From assembly GCA_021819985.1 (NCBI GenBank), contig JAKAEG010000180.1:1-6921 (forward strand): 6,921 nucleotides of DNA, read 5' to 3'. The stretch comes from Nitrospirota bacterium (GTDB lineage Bacteria; Nitrospirota; Thermodesulfovibrionia; Thermodesulfovibrionales; JdFR-88). Positions within the stretch are counted from its first letter, which is position 1. Each line of letters opens with the position of its first letter. Under the pieces are notes generated by a model, which was not told where the DNA came from, did no database searches, and saw nothing but the letters and a program-made list of their open reading frames with translations. Positions 1-3,921 of the stretch are shown here, piece by piece. Made by a program: the position numbers and the translations under genes.

Positions 1-186
1 GTGCATACGGGAGCTTTTATATGAGCAGTGCTCGCTCCACATTACCGAGAAGATGCCAAGTTCGGTGAACGTAGGCTTGCGGCCAAGTATCTCCAGAACC
101 TTGGCGTATTCACCGGCCGTGAGACCGTGTTCCTTTATAAGCGCTTCGTTTATTTCCGGTTCTTTCAATTCGAGACGGTCTCTCAA
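1..186 (-). CDS. purL: Phosphoribosylformylglycinamidine synthase subunit PurL, N-terminal fragment (cut by window edge)
   Basis: Cytoplasmic enzyme of purine synthesis that converts FGAR, glutamine and ATP to FGAM. Reading the minus strand from 186 to 1 gives 62 residues containing ...[20 protein letters not shown] then [20 protein letters not shown]. The [13 protein letters not shown] block is the near-invariant N-terminal signature of PurL, and its His corresponds to the catalytic His of the family (His32 in the Thermotoga enzyme). The gene runs off the left edge, so most of the protein is not seen. An in-frame stop lies at 220-222. Between it and the conserved region there is no ATG or GTG; the possible starts are TTG at 184-186 (chosen) or TTG at 166-168. 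Neither has a good Shine-Dalgarno sequence, although a weak GAGAG precedes the second. Identity is secure from the motif; the exact start is not. Confidence 0.9.
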   Translation of the reverse strand, partial: MRDRLELKEPEINEALIKEHGLTAGEYAKVLEILGRKPTFTELGIFSVMWSEHCSYKSSRMH

Positions 187-326
187 ACAAATAAAAAATC
201 TAAAACAAAAAAAATCAAATCAAATTAAAAACTCTGGAAACGGATTTTTTGATTTTTTCCAGAACCTCAACCATTTTTATTTTACATAGCCGCGGGTTTT
301 ATTATCAAGCGTAATTGGCTGGAGCC
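187..326 (-). other. T-rich leader between the lipoprotein gene and purL
   Basis: Non-coding spacer. On the minus strand, bases 232 to 187 are almost entirely T with scattered G and A, which differs strongly from the roughly 50% GC neighbours. It includes the terminator-like hairpin at 233-263 and would form the immediate leader of purL. I could not recognise a promoter with confidence or a purine riboswitch: the tract is too short and low in complexity for a purine aptamer. Confidence 0.4.
227..263 (-). terminator. Weak rho-independent terminator candidate after the lipoprotein gene
   Basis: On the minus strand TCTGGAAA (263-256) pairs perfectly with TTTCCAGA (240-233) across a 15-nt loop and is followed by GTTTTT and further T-rich sequence. 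That order fits a terminator for the 327-746 gene, upstream of purL. The stem is only 8 bp with three G/C pairs and the loop is long, so it is a weak candidate. On the plus strand no T-run follows the hairpin. Confidence 0.4.
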
Positions 327-746
327 TTAATATATGAAAGGGTTTCCAGTAAGGATTTTATCGAATTTAAGCGGGTTGCCGGTCAGCACGAAAACCGCCA
401 TGCCGCTCTCGCTGTCTTTTTTACCGTCTTTTGTCCAGACGCCTTTCCACTCCACGTTTACCGTCGCGCCGCCGTTTGATACATCCATCCATTTGGTAGT
501 GAAGGTAAGCTCTACGGAATCGAACCTGCCCAGGTTAGGGACTATTGCATTTAATCCGTTTTGCGTACTGACTGCCTTGATAATACCGGGGTCTTTGGCG
601 GCATAACCGTTTCTGAGTACCTGGATAATTTTATTTGCGTTGTTGTAATAGACAGCTCCTTCCGGGACCGGCTTTACCTGTTTTTTTGAGCACCCGGCGG
701 ATGCCGCAAGCACAAAAAGCAGCAAGATGATAAAAGAGCGCCTCAT
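327..746 (-). CDS. Small exported lipoprotein, possibly NTF2-like
   Basis: A 139-residue protein with a short charged N-terminus, a hydrophobic stretch (residues 5-15) and a lipobox, SAGC, with the lipidated cysteine at position 19. It is therefore expected to be membrane-anchored on the periplasmic side. The mature part has a helical region (about 33-60) followed by beta-rich sequence (about 75-135) ending in KILTGNPFIY. A leading helix and curved sheet of this length resemble NTF2/SnoaL-like small lipoproteins, but this is inference from the pattern and no catalytic residues can be named. The ATG start is preceded by GAAAGGAA (758-765) with 11 bases between. A weak terminator candidate lies downstream and a MITE-like repeat upstream, so it is probably transcribed alone. 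I do not recognise a specific function. Confidence 0.85.
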   Translation of the reverse strand: MRRSFIILLLFVLAASAGCSKKQVKPVPEGAVYYNNANKIIQVLRNGYAAKDPGIIKAVSTQNGLNAIVPNLGRFDSVELTFTTKWMDVSNGGATVNVEWKGVWTKDGKKDSESGMAVFVLTGNPLKFDKILTGNPFIY

Positions 747-773
747 TTATTCAAGAATTCCTTTCAGTTTGCT

Positions 774-959
774 TAGAACCTATCTCAAAATCGCTTCCGG
801 CTGCAAGAGGTTTTACAGAAATCGCGGCATACGGCGTCGAAAAAGGAAAATCGTCCTCAACGCAGCGCTGCTGCGCCTCCGGGCTATTTCCCCTTTTCTC
901 CTTGTCTGCCACGGTTTCCGCTCTCTTTCGCTTCGAAATCTATTTTGACATAGGTCCTA
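774..959. mobile_element. MITE-like element with imperfect terminal inverted repeats, no ORF of its own
   Basis: This element fills most of the 747-1029 gap between two minus-strand genes. The left end, TAGAACCTATCTCAAAAT (774-791), matches the reverse complement of the right end (942-959), TAGGACCTATGTCAAAAT, at 16 of 18 positions. The ends are flanked by TTAG and CTAG, compatible with an imperfect YTAR-type target duplication such as IS5-family elements produce; this is suggestive only. The interior holds a perfect 6-bp hairpin, CGCAGC-GCT-GCTGCG (861-875), and A-rich and T-rich arms that can partly pair. No transposase is encoded. A non-autonomous element mobilised in trans is the best reading; a structured intergenic repeat of another kind is possible. 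Confidence 0.6.
861..875. repeat. Perfect hairpin inside the MITE-like element
   Basis: CGCAGC pairs with GCTGCG around a GCT loop, near the centre of the 774-959 element. It has no adjoining T-run, so it does not look like an intrinsic terminator. It may be part of the folded structure of the element. Confidence 0.5.
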
Positions 960-1029
960 GGGTAATTTAATGTATGAGATCCGTATACATCATTATCCAC
1001 ATGCGGGGCAGCGGGGTCAAGGAAGGATC

Positions 1030-1356
1030 TTATTTGTTGGTCTTTTTCCCCTTGGCTTCCAGGGCAAACGTATACATATTACGGCACATATCGAGTCTCC
1101 TCGAATAGACCTTCTTCGCGCTGTCATCAAGTGTTCCCAAACGGCCTTTCAGGCCTTCCGCGCTGCTGATGCGGTCCTTTAGCTGGTCTTCCGAAAGGGT
1201 CATGCTGGCGCCGGTCTCTGAACATACCTGATTGAATTCATCTATCCAGGAGCGCTCGTTTTCTGAAAGCCCGGAGCCGGCCGCATAAGCGGTCACGGAA
1301 AGAGAAAGAAAAAAAATTGAAACTGCAAAGATAGCGTCCGTTATAATTTTTTTCAA
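1030..1356 (-). CDS. Small exported protein with two cysteines, last gene of the cytochrome operon
   Basis: A 108-residue protein of unrecognised family. Residues 1-25 form a signal peptide (MKK, hydrophobic core 8-22, probable cleavage after AYA or YAA). The mature 83 residues are polar and look largely helical, with two cysteines (45 and 91) spaced so that they could join two helices by a disulfide; there is no CxxCH heme site. The start is TTG at 1356-1354, preceded by GGAGG (1370-1366) with 9 bases between. That ribosome site is formed by the last Trp-Arg codons of the upstream cytochrome gene, whose stop is 6 bases away, so the two genes are very likely co-transcribed and translationally coupled. 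From context I infer a periplasmic partner of the cytochromes (assembly, stability or docking), but nothing in the sequence proves this. Confidence 0.8.
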   Translation of the reverse strand: MKKIITDAIFAVSIFFLSLSVTAYAAGSGLSENERSWIDEFNQVCSETGASMTLSEDQLKDRISSAEGLKGRLGTLDDSAKKVYSRRLDMCRNMYTFALEAKGKKTNK

Positions 1357-1362
1357 AGCGGT

Positions 1363-2142
1363 TTACCTCCAGTTTGGCATGCCGCGGTGGCATCTGTGGC
1401 AATCTTTAAGGGGAAACGCCACCTTTCCATGGCAGACTCCGCAGAATTGTCCCTTGAAATATGATGACATCCTGTTCTGGTCCTCGGTTACGTTTTTGAT
1501 ATCGAATATGTCCGGATGGCAGTTGTTGCAATCAAGCCAGCGGTTATGTGCCTCATGCGGGAAAACCGCGGAAGGGACAAAGTCCCATGCGGCCTGAAGA
1601 GTCAGGAGCTGGTTGAACGGGAACTCTTCCGGTTTGACCTTCAGATAAGAGACTGGTTTAATGAGATTTTCCTCAATTGCCTCACCCCAGTCTATCCGGT
1701 TGCCGTGATTCGATGGGGGCAGCCCGCCGGCTTTTTTTGAGAATTCCAGGGCATCGGGCCCGGCGCCGCCGTTATGGCACAGGCTGCATTTCTGTATGCC
1801 GAACGCTTCTTTTCCGTTATGGCAGGCCCCGCAGTATTTCCCCTTCACGATGGACTCCATCGTTATCCCGGTCGATCCGGTCTTGAAATTGATCTGAAGC
1901 TCGAAATGGCAGACCCTGCAGGTATAACGAAGCCGGTGCACCCAATGCGAGAAGATGACCGATTTTGCCCCAACCGGTTTCATTATGATGTTGCCGTAAG
2001 TCTCGGGCGCGGGGTCGGGCGCGAAATTAAAATTTTGTGGGTCCATCGCAGCGGAGGCGCTTGAAAGTGAAAGGAGCAGGAGCAAAAGAGAAAAAAGAGA
2101 AATCTCCCCCAGTTTATGCCGGCCAGGGCCGTTTTTTTTCAT
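1363..2142 (-). CDS. Periplasmic hexaheme c-type cytochrome (two c7-type triheme units), paralog B
   Basis: A 259-residue electron-transfer protein. Residues 1-31 are a signal peptide with a long Leu-rich core ending ASA. Six CxxCH heme sites start at residues 75 (CRVCH), 104 (CGACH), 119 (CSLCH), 205 (CNNCH), 234 (CGVCH) and 248 (CHRCH). They form two groups of three, each introduced by a histidine pair that probably supplies distal ligands (FSHWVH at 64-69; FPHEAH at 194-199). This is the pattern of the c7-type triheme domain, here in tandem. The linker carries GNRIDW (148-153), also seen in the upstream paralog. I chose ATG at 2142-2140 because it overlaps the upstream stop as ATGA and gives a normal signal peptide; an in-frame ATG at 2175 would add 11 residues and a 37-base overlap. 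No Shine-Dalgarno is evident, consistent with coupled translation. Redox partners are not visible. Confidence 0.93.
   Translation of the reverse strand: MKKNGPGRHKLGEISLFSLLLLLLSLSSASAAMDPQNFNFAPDPAPETYGNIIMKPVGAKSVIFSHWVHRLRYTCRVCHFELQINFKTGSTGITMESIVKGKYCGACHNGKEAFGIQKCSLCHNGGAGPDALEFSKKAGGLPPSNHGNRIDWGEAIEENLIKPVSYLKVKPEEFPFNQLLTLQAAWDFVPSAVFPHEAHNRWLDCNNCHPDIFDIKNVTEDQNRMSSYFKGQFCGVCHGKVAFPLKDCHRCHRGMPNWR
2139..2142 (-). promoter_or_regulatory. ATGA stop/start overlap coupling the two cytochrome genes
   Basis: The TGA stop of the first cytochrome gene (2141-2139) shares bases with the ATG of the second (2142-2140). This is a common form of translational coupling and decides the start of the second gene, which lacks its own recognisable ribosome site. 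Confidence 0.75.
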
Positions 2143-2969
2143 TGGAAAGCGGCGGACTTGTGGCACCGGCCGCATTCTATGAGCGGGAAGGCGACCTTAC
2201 CATGGCAGGCCCCGCAGTATTTCCCGTCGAAATTATCGGCCATGGACATATGGTCTCCGCTTTTTCTGATACTGAATATTTCGGGATGGCAGAGTTCGCA
2301 ACCGCTCAAGTCCATGTGTTTTTTATGGGAGAATTCGACCTTCGGCATACCTTCTAGTTTGGGAATAATATCGGCGTCGGGAGGTATGGGAAGATCCGGC
2401 CTCCTTGCGGAAACCCCGCTTATATAATCGATCAGCTGGATTTTCCCCTCGGATTCAGCTTTTTCCCAATCGATCCCGTTGCCGAATGTCTCTTTGGGGA
2501 AATCGGCCGTATACGAGTAAAAATCATAATCCTGAACAGTCTCCTTGCCTTCTGAGTGGCATTTATCGCAGCGGCGCGCCTGTTCGGGCGTGAGCCATCC
2601 GCGCGGGGCATGCGCGTTTGTACAGGCCTTGAAGACCGGTTTGCCTCTGAAGATCATCTTCCCGTTATGGCACGTGCCGCAGTAAAAACCCTTCTCGTTG
2701 TCCTTGGCCGTAATCCCAGTGCCTCCGGCTTTCATGGCGAACCCGATATCCACATGGCAGAGCCGGCATGTATAAATGGAACGGTGCAGCCAGTGAGGAT
2801 ACATAACGGGCGCCAAGCCGGTGTATTCCGAGTAATTGTTGATTTCTACGGTGCCGTATTCTTCAGGAAGCGGTCGTCTCTTTTTTATTCCATCTCCGTG
2901 CTGCGCGAATGCAGCGCCGGAAACCAGGAGGATGATCACTGCCGCCAATGGCAAAAATAGTTTCCTCAT
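2139..2969 (-). CDS. Periplasmic hexaheme c-type cytochrome (two c7-type triheme units), paralog A
   Basis: A 276-residue secreted multiheme cytochrome, first gene of the operon. The signal peptide spans residues 1-22 (hydrophobic core 5-20, AFA then Q). Six CxxCH sites start at 68 (CRLCH), 97 (CGTCH), 134 (CDKCH), 224 (CELCH), 252 (CGACH) and 266 (CGRCH), arranged as two triheme units. Each is preceded by a His pair (PHWLH at 58-62; SHKKH at 214-218), as in c7-type triheme domains. It aligns along its length with the downstream paralog: shared landmarks include GTGIT, YCG(T/A)CHNGK, GN.IDW and CHGKVAFPL. It differs in the third site: residues 116-120 read CTNAH, a CxxCH lacking the second Cys, with an extra segment before CDKCH at 134. 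It probably carries electrons between inner-membrane and outer or extracellular partners; the direction and partner are inference. The ATG at 2969 has only GGA close by and lies just after a good promoter. Confidence 0.93.
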   Translation of the reverse strand: MRKLFLPLAAVIILLVSGAAFAQHGDGIKKRRPLPEEYGTVEINNYSEYTGLAPVMYPHWLHRSIYTCRLCHVDIGFAMKAGGTGITAKDNEKGFYCGTCHNGKMIFRGKPVFKACTNAHAPRGWLTPEQARRCDKCHSEGKETVQDYDFYSYTADFPKETFGNGIDWEKAESEGKIQLIDYISGVSARRPDLPIPPDADIIPKLEGMPKVEFSHKKHMDLSGCELCHPEIFSIRKSGDHMSMADNFDGKYCGACHGKVAFPLIECGRCHKSAAFQ

Positions 2970-2980
2970 ATTCCAAAAAG

Positions 2981-3009
2981 AGTATACACCTGAGGGTTTA
3001 TCTTTTCAA
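2981..3009 (-). promoter_or_regulatory. Sigma70-type promoter of the cytochrome operon
   Basis: On the minus strand TTGAAA (3009-3004) and TATACT (2986-2981) are separated by exactly 17 bases; each differs from the consensus at one position. Transcription would begin near 2975-2973, only about 4-6 bases before the ATG of the first cytochrome gene at 2969, giving an almost leaderless message. Confidence 0.65.
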
Positions 3010-3023
3010 GGGTAAAAGAGGAG

Positions 3024-3053
3024 GGGGTTGTATGGGGCTTCGCCCCATTCCCC
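3024..3053. repeat. GC-rich hairpin
   Basis: ATGGGGC (3032-3038) pairs perfectly with GCCCCAT (3042-3048) around a TTC loop. A further GGGG (3024-3027) and CCCC (3050-3053) can extend the stem past an asymmetric internal loop. There is no T-run on either strand, so it is not a standard intrinsic terminator. It lies just upstream of the cytochrome promoter. Confidence 0.6.
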
Positions 3054-3090
3054 AAAAGACGTAAATTCAACCCTAACCTTGCATTACTAC

Positions 3091-3206
3091 GTTGTCATTC
3101 CGGCTTGTCCGCGTAGGGGCAGGTTTCAAACCTGCCCCTACGCTCAAGAACGATTCCCGGCGCGCTTCAGGACCGGAAAAATCCCTTCACTTGCGGGAAT
3201 GACAAC
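3091..3206. mobile_element. GTCATTCC-type short inverted-repeat element with a nested palindrome
   Basis: The perfect terminal repeats GTTGTCATTCC (3091-3101) and GGAATGACAAC (3196-3206) bound a 116-base element with no coding potential. Repeats beginning GTCATTCC and ending GGAATGAC are a familiar dispersed intergenic class in many bacterial genomes. Inside it, at 3111-3143, sits a near-perfect palindrome of different character, which looks like one repeat inserted into another. No transposase is present, so any mobility would be in trans. Confidence 0.6.
3111..3143. repeat. Perfect inverted repeat, 16-bp arms with a 1-base centre
   Basis: GCGTAGGGGCAGGTTT (3111-3126) and AAACCTGCCCCTACGC (3128-3143) are exact reverse complements around C3127. 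Similar GTAGGGGC...GCCCCTAC palindromes are known to me as dispersed intergenic repeats in environmental bacterial genomes. The symmetry makes its strand meaningless, and it could extrude as a cruciform or form a very stable RNA hairpin. Confidence 0.8.
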
Positions 3207-3220
3207 AAGAGTAGTTCGCT

Positions 3221-3240
3221 AAGGAGCGACTCCTTTTATA
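3221..3240 (+). terminator. Short AAGGAG/CTCCTT hairpin, doubtful terminator
   Basis: AAGGAG (3221-3226) pairs with CTCCTT (3230-3235) around a CGA loop and is followed by TTTATA. The stem is short, and no plus-strand gene lies upstream to need termination, so it may only shield the PhoU-like gene from read-through or be part of the adjoining repeat. Confidence 0.25.
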
Positions 3241-3274
3241 AGGACGGGCATTCTGCTATCCTATATTAAAGGCT

Positions 3275-3279
3275 GGAGG
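3275..3279 (+). promoter_or_regulatory. Ribosome binding site deciding the TTG start of the PhoU-like gene
   Basis: GGAGG stands 7 bases before TTG 3287-3289. No ATG or GTG in the same frame lies at a suitable distance, so this site supports the TTG start. Confidence 0.7.
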
Positions 3280-3286
3280 CGATGGC

Positions 3287-3877
3287 TTGGAAATCACAGA
3301 GGCGGACGGCATAATCCATGAGAATTTCCTGAAGATCGTCGAGGCCCTTGAGCTTGAAAAACAAAGCTCGTTCCATTCACGTACGGTTTTCCTGGATGAG
3401 GCAAGCCGGATCATACTTGTTGTGCGCAGTTTCCAGCCCCGGCTTGCGCTAAAAATCTCCTGCTCAGGAGAGAAGGCCCCCGAATTCCTTAAATATGCCT
3501 CCATTCCGGGGCACATCGAACGCATCTGCGAATATATGGAGAACATGAACGCGGCCCTGAGATCGCGATGCGCCGAAGGGGTCCGGTTCAGCGATAAGGC
3601 AGTGGACGAGGTGGATTTTCTCTTCAGGGGGCTTAAAGAGATACTCCTGGATACATCAGGCATTCTCGTTTCAAAAAATCCCGCTCTGGCCGGCGATGTA
3701 AAAAAAGCCGAGGTGTCTTTTTCTGAAAGCGCCAGGCAGTTTATTGTCCGGCACAGGGAGCGCGTTGCGGAAGGGATATGCCTCCCGAAGGCAGCCTGTC
3801 TTTATTTTGATCTGCTCGATGCCTTTAAAGCCATTGCATGGCATTCAAAGGAAATAACACAGGAACTGCTGGGCTGA
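3287..3877 (+). CDS. PhoU-domain protein
   Basis: A 196-residue soluble, mostly helical protein and the only convincing plus-strand gene. Two helical repeats of PhoU type are visible. One is around residues 66-95, where HIERICEYMEN resembles the LERIGD(H)xxN signature. The other is around 165-193, where LPKAACLYFDLLDAFKAIAW and the following HSKEI resemble the C-terminal PhoU helix seen in PhoU and in tails of Na/Pi cotransporters. The acidic metal-binding motif is only partly kept (E78xxxE82). PhoU proteins control phosphate uptake or signalling, usually beside pst/phoR genes or a Na/Pi transporter; none is in this window, so the partner is unknown. The start is TTG at 3287, with GGAGG at 3275-3279 and 7 bases between; the ATG at 3282 is out of frame. 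The gene converges with the membrane protein gene, whose stop is 44 bases beyond. Confidence 0.75.
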   Translation: MEITEADGIIHENFLKIVEALELEKQSSFHSRTVFLDEASRIILVVRSFQPRLALKISCSGEKAPEFLKYASIPGHIERICEYMENMNAALRSRCAEGVRFSDKAVDEVDFLFRGLKEILLDTSGILVSKNPALAGDVKKAEVSFSESARQFIVRHRERVAEGICLPKAACLYFDLLDAFKAIAWHSKEITQELLG

Positions 3878-3921
3878 GTTTTGGTTTTGTTTGCCGCCAG
3901 CTTTTTCTGCTGGAGAGCGCC

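Larger units (their letters stand above)
2970..3286. other. Divergent intergenic region between the cytochrome operon and the PhoU-like gene
   Basis: A non-coding 317-base spacer between a minus-strand operon and a plus-strand gene. From left to right it holds the cytochrome promoter, a GGGGC/GCCCC hairpin, the 3091-3206 inverted-repeat element with its internal palindrome, a short AAGGAG/CTCCTT hairpin (3221-3235), and the ribosome site of the PhoU-like gene (GGAGG, 3275-3279). I see no convincing promoter for the plus-strand gene: TATATT at 3262-3267 has no matching -35. Plus- and minus-strand reading frames here are short and show no protein character. Confidence 0.6.

Noticed and set aside
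727..948. Plus-strand open frame of 73 codons between the lipoprotein and small-protein genes
   Set aside because: It lies mostly within the MITE-like element, is rich in Arg and Leu without domain character, and has no ribosome site.
970..990. Terminator after the cytochrome operon (ATGTAT/ATACAT hairpin)
   Set aside because: The stem is short and almost all A/T, with no T-run downstream.
2143..2175. Longer start for cytochrome paralog B (ATG at 2175)
   Set aside because: It would overlap the upstream gene by 37 bases and add 11 residues before a normal signal peptide; ATG at 2142 forms the typical ATGA overlap.
1379..2960. Plus-strand open frames opposite the cytochrome genes
   Set aside because: They mirror the strongly supported minus-strand multiheme genes and have no recognisable motifs or ribosome sites.
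3091..3206. CRISPR array
   Set aside because: There are inverted repeats, not regularly spaced direct repeats, and no spacers or cas genes.
2970..3286. Cyclic-di-GMP (GEMM) or other riboswitch ahead of the cytochromes
   Set aside because: The predicted promoter leaves almost no leader, and I found no GEMM-like conserved core in the spacer.
3897..3913. Terminator between the convergent PhoU-like and membrane protein genes
   Set aside because: CCAGC and GCTGG can pair over a T-rich loop, but the stem is only 5 bp and no T-run follows on either strand.
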